Part shown: positions 15,368 through 23,205 of the stretch, one piece after another | How positions within the stretch are numbered: the stretch's first letter is position 1 | Layout: every line of letters begins with the position of its first letter | Assembly (NCBI GenBank): GCA_017308495.1 | Contig: JAFKES010000086.1 | Location: 1 to 34,580, forward strand | Source of the DNA: Afipia sp. | GTDB taxonomy: Bacteria > Pseudomonadota > Alphaproteobacteria > Rhizobiales > Xanthobacteraceae | Length of the DNA stretch: 34,580 bases | Direction of reading: 5' to 3' | Program-made: the position numbers and the translations under genes | Notes under the pieces: model-generated | What the model was told of the DNA's origin: nothing | Seen by the model: the letters and a program-made list of their open reading frames with translations, nothing else | The model's database searches: none

Positions 15368-15381
15368 CGTACTAATGTTAG
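15368..15381 (-). promoter_or_regulatory. Candidate operator upstream of the CoA-transferase operon
   Basis: On the minus strand CTAACATTAGTACG matches the F420-operon motif at 12 of 14 positions and contains the palindrome CTAA-YR-TTAG (plus strand CTAATGTTAG, 15372-15381). It lies 114 bp upstream of ATG 15253, or 69 bp upstream of the alternative TTG start. Confidence 0.45.
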
Positions 15382-15647
15382 ACCTATGCGTAAAGTGAAA
15401 TTTTATTGCTCGCATCCCGGACACGTCACGATGAGCGCGGGAGATCTCAATTTCCTGACCTCCGAACCCGGCTGACCCGGCCGGAAGGCCGCGCTCAGAG
15501 GCCAGGAAAATGCCGCAGCTTGAATGCATTCGTGCTCGGCGGGTGAGGCCCCCTGGCTTCGCAGCGCCTGACCATCGCCGGTTCAAGCCGCGAAACGCGC
15601 GCTCCTTAAGCGGCATTTCGAGATAGCAGGCATGAAAAACCGCAGGG
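15382..15647. other. Gene-poor spacer before the LivF remnant
   Basis: No recognisable gene. The reading frame of the CoA-transferase alpha gene stays open through here on the minus strand, but its translation resembles nothing I recognise and is probably spurious. The segment may be scar DNA from the deletion that left the LivF fragment. Confidence 0.5.
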
Positions 15648-15881
15648 CTAAACGAGATCGAATTGTTCAGCATTCCTATCCGACGGATTGGTGGCCTCCG
15701 AGATCACCTGCCCCTTTTTGAAGCAGGACAATTCCGTCGGAAGCGATTTTATGAAATCGACATTCTGCCCCACCAGAATCATCGAAATCGCTGTTCTCTC
15801 TCGAACGGCCTTCAATGTCTCCACGACTTCATCACGAATTGACGGCCGAACACCTTCGGCTGGCTCGTCCAACAGAATAAT
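15648..15881 (-). pseudogene. C-terminal remnant of LivF-type branched-chain ABC transporter ATPase
   Basis: The frame reads IILLDEPAEGVRPSIRDEV then ETLKAVRERTAISMILVGQNVDFIKSLP. This corresponds to the Walker B region and the switch/Q-N-V-D-F segment of LivF proteins, normally LLLDEPTEGI and ILVEQNVDF. An in-frame TAG lies immediately upstream of the Walker B part. Walker A and the ABC signature are missing, so only about 77 of some 235 residues survive. The expected EQN reads GQN, a further sign of relaxed selection. It is a relic of a branched-chain amino acid-type importer that once belonged to this locus. Confidence 0.85.
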
Positions 15882-15956
15882 CTATAGAATCGGCGAAGGG
15901 AGAAGGTCCGCTCGTCGCGACACCTCTCATCGTGCGACTATTTACTTTGTGCACCT

Positions 15957-16691
15957 TTACTTCCGCGTCCTTGCCGCCTTCTTTGAGATCGGACGGCGCT
16001 GGCGCTGCACCTCATTCGAAGACTTTTTGCCACTCGCAATTTTCGACAATTTTCTAAAATCGATCGAGGATTGAATATGTTTCCTCATCGCTTTCTCAGC
16101 GGCGGCGGCATCGCGCTTTTGAAGCGCCCTGAACACAGCTTGAATCTCTCGAAGAGCTGCCTGAAGGCGGGCTGGCGAAGCAGCCCCGCGACGACGAATC
16201 CAGAGCACCTTGTCAATCATGTTGGTCAAAATACCGCGGATAAGCGAGTTATCGCCCGCCTCATACACCGCGGCGTGAAACTGCAGGTCCAGATCGAGAT
16301 ATTCTTGCAGCCCTTTCTCATGGCTGCGTTTTCCATAAGCGGCAAACGCGTTGGCCAGTCGCTCCAGTTCTGCGTCGCTGATGCGGCTTGCGGCTCGACC
16401 AGCCATATACGTCTCGAGCATCACCCGCGTTTCAAGAATTTCGGTAATCTCCAGATCACTTAGTCCGCGAACGAAAGTCCCGCTCTGGGGCGATATCTCG
16501 ATCCAGCCCTCACCCTGAAGCCGAGCGAAAGCCGTGCGAACAGGAGACCGTCCAATTCCGAGTTCTTCTGCTAGTCGCGCCTCTGAAAGTCGGTCGCCAG
16601 GCTGGTATTGCAGATCCGTAATGCGTCGTTTGATTTCTCTATAGACAAGCCCGGCTCTTCCTAGGTCGTGATTTGTAATTGCATCCAGCAT
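15957..16691 (-). CDS. GntR-family regulator, FadR/FCD subfamily
   Basis: The 244-residue protein has an N-terminal winged helix (LVYREIKRRITDLQYQPGDRLSEARLAEELGIGRSPVRTAFARLQGEGWI) and a helical FCD-type ligand domain (ETRVMLETYMAGRAAS, DLDLQFHAAVYEAGDN). The C-terminus is basic (about the last 20 residues rich in Lys and Arg), which is less usual. FCD regulators often sense organic acids. A perfect 12-bp palindrome sits 14 bp before its start, suggesting autoregulation. By position it controls the downstream-coded acyl-CoA and transporter module (17.7-25.1 kb); that is inference. Confidence 0.9.
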   Translation of the reverse strand: MLDAITNHDLGRAGLVYREIKRRITDLQYQPGDRLSEARLAEELGIGRSPVRTAFARLQGEGWIEISPQSGTFVRGLSDLEITEILETRVMLETYMAGRAASRISDAELERLANAFAAYGKRSHEKGLQEYLDLDLQFHAAVYEAGDNSLIRGILTNMIDKVLWIRRRGAASPARLQAALREIQAVFRALQKRDAAAAEKAMRKHIQSSIDFRKLSKIASGKKSSNEVQRQRRPISKKAARTRK

Positions 16692-16704
16692 GGTTCAGCC
16701 ATCC

Positions 16705-16716
16705 AGTTAGCTAACT
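16705..16716. promoter_or_regulatory. Perfect palindrome AGTTAGCTAACT before the FadR-type regulator
   Basis: The 12-bp sequence is fully self-complementary and ends 14 bp upstream of the regulator's start codon. Its half AGCTAACT recurs exactly at 25448-25455 before the transporter operon. FadR-type regulators bind short palindromes of this kind, so it is a good operator candidate. Confidence 0.55.
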
Positions 16717-17245
16717 CCGCCCTTATCTTGCCGGCGAACTCCAACGCCGTCGAGCGCCCCGTAACCTTGACCTCCAGGCAGGCAGGGGATTCGTCCCACC
16801 CTCGGAAAGGTCATCGGCAAAATCGACAATGAACTGCGAAACAGCACTAGCCGTGCGCCCGCCAGTATCCGTAACACGCGAACGACGGAAGCCGCCAAGC
16901 GGTTTGCTGTCTGCTTGGAAGTCAAAGCCTGTCGAGCCGACCGTTCGTCGGCCGGGGCAAGCCAAACAGCAACATCCTTGCAGAACTCGACCTGAAATCC
17001 ACCTGCGCCGACGAGGATGACCGGGCCAAAGTCCTTATCCACACCAGTTCTAGCGAAGATCTCGCGTAAAGCAGCCCCCCTGCTCCGCACAACAAATCCT
17101 GAAAGCTTTTCAGAACTCAAATGGCTGGCAGGGGCCATCATGGCTTCACCCGCATCGCATACTTCCGTTTCTATTTCCCATCCGACCCTGACCCATCTGG
17201 GATCGGACTTATGTAACATGGATTCAACCAGCTTTAAGCGTGACG
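16707..17245 (-). pseudogene. Decayed second copy of the ADP-forming acyl-CoA synthetase, ATP-grasp end
   Basis: The minus strand from about 17245 reads LKLVESMLHKSD, then DKDFGPVILVGAGGFQVEFCKDVAVWLAPADERSARQAL. This is colinear with the end of the intact synthetase at 19483-21600, which reads LKGLVEDMLHKSD and RDFGPIVVVGAGGVQVELYKDVAIRLAP. Near 16895 the homology moves to another frame (SAVSQFIVDFADDLSE, compare SAVSRFIVDFADDLAE) and near 16785 it returns (LPGGQGYGALDGV, compare LPDGKGCVALDCV). Two frameshifts and the lost N-terminal two thirds (CoA-binding domains) make it a clear pseudogene. It indicates a former duplicate or a related gene brought in with the locus. Confidence 0.88.
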
Positions 17246-17249
17246 GCTA

Positions 17250-17673
17250 GCTGAATAAAAACGGAGTCAATTCTTGTCGCTGCAGACCGCGGCCGCGCCA
17301 ATTTCTGTCATCGGCCGCTCTTTTTCTGCTGTCGAGGAAGTCCGGCCTTGGTGAGCACGGCCAAAATTTGAACTGGATGGGCGATGTTCCTGGGTGACTA
17401 GTCGCCCAGTTAAACAGCGGACGTTTTGCCCGTCAAGCGGTTTGCAAACGGCTCGCTCTCCCTCGGCTGGGACAGGAGCAACGAATTTCGAAACATTCAC
17501 GATAGAGCGCCGAGGTTGGCATGTTGCGATCGGCCCATCCCTCTCTCAAGCGCTTCCGTGCCGAATGTTCGCTTGTTTCCGTCAGTTTCAGTCGCTCCTG
17601 CTCCGATCGAAATTTCCTGATCAATCAAAGCCGGCGTCAATGAGAGATTCGCGGCCGCACGAACTCTGACAGT
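17250..17673. other. Gene-free stretch between pseudogene and dehydrogenase gene
   Basis: Short open frames exist on both strands, including one on the minus strand reading VSKFVAPVPAEGERAVCK, but none resembles a known protein or has a good ribosome site. It may hold degraded remains of the synthetase N-terminal part; I could not match it to the intact gene. GCTAGC (17246-17251) lies at its edge. Confidence 0.4.
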
Positions 17674-18627
17674 TCATTCTTCCTGCAAGTTGACCTGATT
17701 CAGAAGCCTCGAAGCTCCGGCCTCAAGGCGAGCAATGTTCTCCGCAAGTATCGCAGCGACATTGTCTTCGTAGCGTTGAGTGTTCCCCGCGCTGTGCGGC
17801 GTGATAAGCACATTGGAATATCCCCATAGCGGCGAGCTTGGCGGAAGAGGCTCCTCCACGAAGCAATCCAACGCCGCGCCTGCTATAACCCCCGACTGCA
17901 AGGCAGAAATCAACGCGCTCTGGTCAACGACGCGCCCCCTGGCGACGTTAATCAACAGGCCGCTCGTTTTCATCGCCGAGAGCTGCTCAATCCCGATCAA
18001 TTTATCGGTCTCTACGGTGAGAGGGCACGTCAGCACCACGACATCGGCACGGCTGATCGCTTCTAAGAGCCTATCCGACGAGACAACTTCATCCGGACCA
18101 TCCTCCTCATCGCGAGGCGTCCGCCGCACGCCGATCGTGCGCATCCCTAGTGCTTTGGCAACCCGAACAACACGTCGACCAATTCTGCCGAGGCCCACAA
18201 CCGTGAGAGTCTTTCCATTAACTTCCGCCTCGCGACAATCGGGCTTCGACGCAGGCGTTCGCCACAACCTCTGAGCCTGGTTGTCACGCGCATAATGGAG
18301 ATGCCTGGTAAGACTTAGCATCAACGCGATAGCATGTTCAGCAACCGCGGCTTCATTGGACGTCTGCGCGCTCGCCAACCGGATACCCCTGCGCGAGATC
18401 GGCGGCAATTCAAACCAGTCCATGCCGGCGCTGGTGGACTGAATAAATTGAAGGTGCGGCGCCCTCTCCAGAAACTCGGTCCGCCATAGATTGCTGATGG
18501 CTAACACCGTAGCGTGAGGTAGATGCTCCAACAGCTCTTCGCGCGAGCTGACATCAATGATCGGCTCGCTCCGGAGTCGGCTGAATGCCGGCCCAAACCG
18601 ATAAATCTGATGCGCGACAACAATCAT
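17674..18627 (-). CDS. D-isomer-specific 2-hydroxyacid dehydrogenase
   Basis: The 317-residue protein has the Rossmann motif VVGLGRIGRRVVRVAKALGM near residues 150-170 and the three catalytic residues of the family: Arg in NVARGRVVD, Glu in DCFVEEPLPP and His in ITPHSAG. These enzymes interconvert 2-ketoacids and D-2-hydroxyacids with NAD(P)H. FIQSTSAGMDW is the usual substrate-loop region. It lies 54 bp after the NTF2-like gene and is the last gene of the module before the pseudogene region. The substrate is not readable from sequence. A second, unrelated-looking family member (GhrA-type) is at 29390-30358. Confidence 0.93.
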   Translation of the reverse strand: MIVVAHQIYRFGPAFSRLRSEPIIDVSSREELLEHLPHATVLAISNLWRTEFLERAPHLQFIQSTSAGMDWFELPPISRRGIRLASAQTSNEAAVAEHAIALMLSLTRHLHYARDNQAQRLWRTPASKPDCREAEVNGKTLTVVGLGRIGRRVVRVAKALGMRTIGVRRTPRDEEDGPDEVVSSDRLLEAISRADVVVLTCPLTVETDKLIGIEQLSAMKTSGLLINVARGRVVDQSALISALQSGVIAGAALDCFVEEPLPPSSPLWGYSNVLITPHSAGNTQRYEDNVAAILAENIARLEAGASRLLNQVNLQEE

Positions 18628-18680
18628 CTGGATTCAAGCGATGCAGATACGACAACCCACCTCACATCGGGATTGAACGC

Positions 18681-19235
18681 CTAGCCGCGCTTCTCCTGCT
18701 TCAGAAAATTCGCGATCTCGGCAAGACCATCGATCGCTGGGAGGCCCTTAAGCGCCTGGGTGCGCGTGCACCAGGGATAAGGTAAATGCGCCTGCCATTG
18801 CATGACCTCTTCGAGCTTATCGGCCGGAAGAATATTCATCGCCAATATATCGATTGAAAGCTTCTTGACGCGACCGTCTACGCGATCGAACAACCAGTCA
18901 TACATTCCACATCCAACTCGGACCGCCCCGTCCTGCCTGGAGGACATGCCGACGAGCCACCCGCAGCTAAATTGCGGCACGAAATCCAAGTCTGGCGCCG
19001 ACAAACAGAACGTCCGCACGTTTTCGTACTGATCTCCAAACTTTGTGACGAGCACTTGAGTGATCTCTTCGGTACCGCTGGCTGCGCTTGGGAAGGAGAT
19101 CGTGTCCGTCCGAACGCTCATTTCGAGCTCGCAATCGCGGCTAAACGCCTTTTCCATGAGCGATGGCTTATTCCCATCCTTTGCGAGGATATAAGTATTG
19201 ATGGCATCAGCCGCTTTAAGCATGCCGTTGTGCAT
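18681..19235 (-). CDS. NTF2-like/SnoaL-fold protein of unknown function
   Basis: From ATG 19235 (AAAGGGAAG upstream) the 184-residue product reads MHNGMLKAADAINTYILAKDGN, then FSRDCELEMSVRTDTISFPSAASGTEEITQVLVTKFGDQYENV, and CGWLVGMSSRQDGAVRVGCGMYDWLF. The pattern of an N-terminal helix, a strand with DCELEM and later cone-closing strands fits the NTF2/SnoaL cone fold, found in small hydrolases, isomerases and hydratases. It lies between the acyl-CoA synthetase and the hydroxyacid dehydrogenase, so a role on a pathway intermediate is plausible. The exact family is not known to me. The longer frame from 19301 has no clear ribosome site. Confidence 0.75.
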   Translation of the reverse strand: MHNGMLKAADAINTYILAKDGNKPSLMEKAFSRDCELEMSVRTDTISFPSAASGTEEITQVLVTKFGDQYENVRTFCLSAPDLDFVPQFSCGWLVGMSSRQDGAVRVGCGMYDWLFDRVDGRVKKLSIDILAMNILPADKLEEVMQWQAHLPYPWCTRTQALKGLPAIDGLAEIANFLKQEKRG

Positions 19236-19402
19236 TTTCTTCCCTTTCGCCACCCACCACCCAAGTGCAGGCGCATCGACGTCGACGATACGAGCGAGCA
19301 ACTTATCCTTCGACGATATTGCCTACGATCAACCGTGGCAAGAACCTGCGGCAGCCGAGTCAAGCCAGCTCATCGTCGTATTCTTCAACATGTGACGCTT
19401 GA

Positions 19403-19418
19403 TCTCGTGAAAACGAGA
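19403..19418. terminator. Small hairpin after the acyl-CoA synthetase gene
   Basis: TCTCGT-GAAA-ACGAGA forms a 6-bp stem with a four-base loop about 65 bp after the synthetase stop. There is no T run, so termination here is only a possibility; transcription may continue into the NTF2-like gene. Confidence 0.25.
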
Positions 19419-19482
19419 CCAGCATTGTCAAGCTCGCAAGGCGACGGTCGCGCGATTATCCCGTCCGGACTTCGTCACGGAT

Positions 19483-21600
19483 TCATCGGCTTCTGTTGCG
19501 GGGAACAACCACACAATCGAGGGCTACGCAGCCCTTTCCGTCCGGCAACACCGCCAACGGATTGATCTCAACTTCTGCGAGATCGTCGGCAAAGTCGACG
19601 ATGAAACGTGAAACAGCGCTGACGGCACGGGCAACGGCGTCAATATCGCCAAGGGGGGCGCCGCGAAAGCCGCTTAGCAGTTTTGCCGTCTGCGTCGTCT
19701 CCAGCGCCTGACGCGCGGTCTCCTGGTCAACGGGAGCCAGCCGAATTGCGACATCCTTATAAAGTTCGACTTGAACCCCGCCGGCCCCGACCACCACGAT
19801 CGGGCCAAAATCGCGATCAACCCTGGCTCCGACAAAAATCTCGTTAATGGCTGCGACCTTGTCCTGCACCAGAAAGCCAAGAAACTTTGCCGACGGCAAG
19901 CGTTCGACGGACTCCAACATTTGCTGGGCGTGCGCCCGCACTTCTTCCTCCGACCGCAATCCAACCTTTACAAGGCCAGCGTCGGACTTGTGCAACATGT
20001 CTTCGACCAATCCCTTGAGCACGACAGGAAAGCCGATCTTGCGCGCGGCTTCGACGGCGTCTGCGACTGATCCGACGAAGAATTCTGTCGGCCCTTGAAC
20101 TCCATAAGCCTTCAGCACTTCGCGCGCTTCGTGCTCAGCAGGCAGCCGGTGCTTGGGAACGCCATTGAGATCCGCCCTGGCCGCAGCACGTACGGCCTCC
20201 GGGGTCTTCGGCTCAACCCGCATAACCCGTGAGGCCCAAGCCTGATAGCGCGCGATGGCACCAAGCGCTGTGCGTGTCCCGCGAAGATAGGGAACGTTGA
20301 GCCTGTCAGCGGTCGCCTGGAGAACCTCATGCGGTTGATCGGACAAATTGGAGAGAGCGACCAACGGCTTCTTGACTGCGGCCGCACCTTTGCCGACGCT
20401 CTCCAGAAGCTGGGCATATCGATTGGCCTGCTGATCTCCAAGACAGCTGGGCGCGTCCTGAAGCAAAAGGAGCATGCCGACATTGTCCTGGCCGGCGACA
20501 GCTTCGGCACATCCCTGCGCGACGGCCGGGTCGTAGAGGCCCGCCCAGGTCAGATCCAGCGGATTCGCCAGATGCGCAAAGGCAGGCAAGAGCGTCTTGA
20601 CGGTCTGCAATCCACTCGTGAGCGGCGCGAACGTCATGTGGAGGTCTTCGGCTGCATCCAGCACCAGCGCAATCTCGCCGCCGGAAAGCGACAGCCCCGC
20701 AAGCCCCGCGTTGACGGGCGCAGTACGGATTTTCGATGCCAAGAGGGCTGTTTCGATCAGATCGTCGAGTGAATGAACCTGCATGGCGTTTGCGGCGAGC
20801 AGTGCGGCATCGCATGCTTCATCACTTCCGGCCACCGCGCCCGTATGGGCCATGACAGCCGCCTTGCCGGACTGCGATCGGCCGCTTTTGAGCACGATGA
20901 CCGGCTTTCCGGCCTGATGAGCCCGCCTGAGTGCCCCGACGAACTCAGTCGGCTTCTTGATCTGCTCAGCGAACACCAGAATGGTATTCACCTCGGAATC
21001 ATCGATCATGGCTTCGATGTAGTCCGCCGCCGATGTAACCGCCTCGTTCCCTGTCGTGATCAGATAGCTCAAACCAAGTCCGCGCGCCGAATTCAGGAGC
21101 GCGATGCCGATGGACCCACTTTGCACGATCGCGGCAACGCCGCCGCGTTTGACTTTCGCCGGAAGCGACGTGCCGAACAGAGCCGACTTCCCAACAAAAT
21201 TGAGAAGCCCGAGACAATTCGGACCGCAGACCGCAATGTCGCTTGCTTCGCAGATGCGGGCGAGCTCGCGTTGCGCCTCCTTGCCGTCTTCCGTCTCGCC
21301 AAAACCGCTGGAGAGAATCGCCAGTCCACCGACCCCCTTGCGGGCTGCCTGCCGGGCCAGATCCAGTACGCTGTCCGCTTGCACCGCCACGAAGACGGCA
21401 TCCACATCGTTCGGGATATCCTCCAGAGACGCGTACGTTTTCCGGCCGAACAGTTCGGGACTTCGTGGATTAACGAGAAATATTTCTCCCTCGTATCCGA
21501 CGAACTCCAACGCCTTGAACGCGTTGAAGCCCGGGCCAACCTTCTCCGACGCACCGACGATCGCGATGGAACGTGGATGCAACAAGCTCCGAATCGGCAT
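19483..21600 (-). CDS. Acyl-CoA synthetase (NDP/ADP-forming), single-chain alpha-beta fusion
   Basis: The 705-residue protein has the domain order of single-chain acetate-CoA ligase (ADP-forming)/Pat-like proteins. A CoA-binding Rossmann domain (RSIAIVGASEKVGPGFNAFKAL) comes first, then succinyl-CoA ligase-like flavodoxin domains with GPNCLGLLNF and the phospho-histidine loop region MAHTGAVAGSD. From about residue 480 an ATP-grasp domain follows (GFPVVLKGLVEDMLHKSDAGLVKVGL, VDFADDLAEVEINPLAVLPDG). It would form a CoA thioester from an acid and ATP with release of ADP. No acetyltransferase domain is attached. It starts on the stop of the enoyl-CoA hydratase gene (TAATG). A decayed copy of its last quarter lies at 16707-17245. 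Confidence 0.94.
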   Translation of the reverse strand: MPIRSLLHPRSIAIVGASEKVGPGFNAFKALEFVGYEGEIFLVNPRSPELFGRKTYASLEDIPNDVDAVFVAVQADSVLDLARQAARKGVGGLAILSSGFGETEDGKEAQRELARICEASDIAVCGPNCLGLLNFVGKSALFGTSLPAKVKRGGVAAIVQSGSIGIALLNSARGLGLSYLITTGNEAVTSAADYIEAMIDDSEVNTILVFAEQIKKPTEFVGALRRAHQAGKPVIVLKSGRSQSGKAAVMAHTGAVAGSDEACDAALLAANAMQVHSLDDLIETALLASKIRTAPVNAGLAGLSLSGGEIALVLDAAEDLHMTFAPLTSGLQTVKTLLPAFAHLANPLDLTWAGLYDPAVAQGCAEAVAGQDNVGMLLLLQDAPSCLGDQQANRYAQLLESVGKGAAAVKKPLVALSNLSDQPHEVLQATADRLNVPYLRGTRTALGAIARYQAWASRVMRVEPKTPEAVRAAARADLNGVPKHRLPAEHEAREVLKAYGVQGPTEFFVGSVADAVEAARKIGFPVVLKGLVEDMLHKSDAGLVKVGLRSEEEVRAHAQQMLESVERLPSAKFLGFLVQDKVAAINEIFVGARVDRDFGPIVVVGAGGVQVELYKDVAIRLAPVDQETARQALETTQTAKLLSGFRGAPLGDIDAVARAVSAVSRFIVDFADDLAEVEINPLAVLPDGKGCVALDCVVVPRNRSR

Positions 21601-22385
21601 TAGCGGGCTCCAAATTGGGGCTTTCGCTTCTCGGCAAACGCCTTCGGACCCTCATGAGCATCGGGATGAGCGAAGACGCGCCGACAAACTTCGAATTCAA
21701 AGTCGACCATCTCTTTCCAGCCGTTCCGCAGGTTGAAATGGATCGCATCGCGCGTTGCACGGATCGCCGACGGAGATGCGCTTGCAATCCGCTCGGCCGC
21801 CGCCATCGCCTCCTTCATAAGATCAGCCCGCTTGACGACCTTTGTTACAAGCCCGAACTCGCGAGCTTCCTCCGCACCGAAATCCCCACCGAGCATGAGG
21901 ATATCCAGCGCTCGGTTGCGACCAACGTAACGGGGCAGACGCGTCAACCCCATGCCCCAACTCGGCACCAGGCCCAGATAGGCATCAGCCGCACGGAAGA
22001 CCGAATTGTCGGCCGCGATGCGGATATCGCATGCCCAGCCGATCGCAGTGCCACCGCCGATGCAGTAGCCAAAGATCGCCGCAACGATCGGCACTGAAAA
22101 TGCTTCAAGACGGTCGAGCGTTTTGCGGCCAAGCGCACGATAGCGCTCCGCGTCTTCCGGAGTACCGAAATCCTTTTCCTCGCGAAGATCGCCACCGGCG
22201 CAGAAGGCCTTTTCTCCGGCGCCAGTAAGAATGACGCACCGGATATCCTTGTCGGCTTCAATTTCATCCAGCCGCGCATGTAACGAGTTCATCAGCTTTG
22301 TCGACGCTGCGTTGACTGGTGGATTGTCCATCGTCAAAACTGCGATTTGGCCATGCTTTTCGAGACGGACGAGATTATCGGTCAC
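21600..22385 (-). CDS. Enoyl-CoA hydratase/isomerase family protein
   Basis: The crotonase signature is plain: IAVLTMDNPPVNAAS, GEKAFCAGGDLREEKDFG (oxyanion-hole loop with AGGDL), and PIVAAIFGYCIGGGTAIGWACDIRIAAD. The second catalytic region reads RAADAYLGLVPSWGMGLTRLPRYVG. Most hydratases have Glu at both general acid/base positions. Here the second loop reads LGLVPSWGM, with Val-Pro where many have (T)PE or FPE, so a full hydratase mechanism is uncertain and hydrolase, isomerase or decarboxylase activity is possible. GTG 22385 follows GGGAG by 8 bp and gives 261 residues; ATG 22400 is the alternative. It follows the permease gene closely and overlaps the synthetase. Confidence 0.88.
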   Translation of the reverse strand: MTDNLVRLEKHGQIAVLTMDNPPVNAASTKLMNSLHARLDEIEADKDIRCVILTGAGEKAFCAGGDLREEKDFGTPEDAERYRALGRKTLDRLEAFSVPIVAAIFGYCIGGGTAIGWACDIRIAADNSVFRAADAYLGLVPSWGMGLTRLPRYVGRNRALDILMLGGDFGAEEAREFGLVTKVVKRADLMKEAMAAAERIASASPSAIRATRDAIHFNLRNGWKEMVDFEFEVCRRVFAHPDAHEGPKAFAEKRKPQFGAR

Positions 22386-22410
22386 AGTTAACACTCCCAT
22401 GATGGTGTAA

Positions 22411-23205
22411 TTAGTTGCTGCCAGAGCGGAGGTTGTCGGGCTTCGCCCAGAAGACGAGACGGACGTGCAGGAAGCGCACGATGGCGTAGAGAATGATGCC
22501 AAGCGCCGCCAGGACAACGAGCACGGCAAACATGCCCGCGATGTCCATGTTGTAGTTGAGCTGAAGCAGCAAGTTGCCCAGCCCGCGATCCGCGCCGATG
22601 AACTCGCCGACCAGAGCGCCGGTGATGCTCAACACAATCGCCACGTTCAGGCCAGCAAAGATAAACGGCAGCGAATTCGGAAAGATCACAATCGTGAATT
22701 TCTGCCAGTTGGAAGCAACCAGCGAGGTCATCAAGTCGATCTTCTCGGCCTCAACCGTCGAGAAGCCGACGATTGAGTTTATCAGGACGGGAAAGAACGA
22801 GATAATCGCAGCGATTGTGACTTTGGACTCGAACCCGATCCCAATCCAAACCACGATCAGGGGAGCGAGAGCCACCTTCGGCAACGCCTGCAAGCCAATC
22901 AGGTACGGCAGCAACATGCGCTCGATCAAAATTGAACGGGTAACCAGGAAAGCAAAGAACACCCCGAGGATCGCGCCGATCACAAATCCGCTGAGTGTCT
23001 CCCCCAAAGTGACGAGGAAATTTTCGACCAAGAGCCCACGATCATAGAGCAGCCACAACGATTTAAGAACGGATGATGGCGGCGGCAGAAGCAACGGAGG
23101 AATGTTCAGAACCCGTGGAAGGAGTTCCCAAAGCGCCAGAATTATCGCACCGGCAAAAAGCGGTGGCGAATAGCGCGTGACGAACGGTGGCAGATTGCCC
23201 ATCAT
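22411..23205 (-). CDS. ABC transporter permease, NitT/TauT/SsuC type
   Basis: The 264-residue protein has about six hydrophobic segments and the inner-membrane component loop EFIGADRGLGNLLLQLNYNMD (EAA-like motif) typical of SsuC/TauC permeases. LIGLQALPKVALAPLIVVWIGIG is another family landmark. It would form a homodimeric channel for a small organic anion or heterocycle captured by the periplasmic protein. Its start overlaps the ATPase stop by ATGA, and the enoyl-CoA hydratase gene follows within about 25 bp, tying import to CoA metabolism in one transcript. Confidence 0.93.
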   Translation of the reverse strand: MMGNLPPFVTRYSPPLFAGAIILALWELLPRVLNIPPLLLPPPSSVLKSLWLLYDRGLLVENFLVTLGETLSGFVIGAILGVFFAFLVTRSILIERMLLPYLIGLQALPKVALAPLIVVWIGIGFESKVTIAAIISFFPVLINSIVGFSTVEAEKIDLMTSLVASNWQKFTIVIFPNSLPFIFAGLNVAIVLSITGALVGEFIGADRGLGNLLLQLNYNMDIAGMFAVLVVLAALGIILYAIVRFLHVRLVFWAKPDNLRSGSN

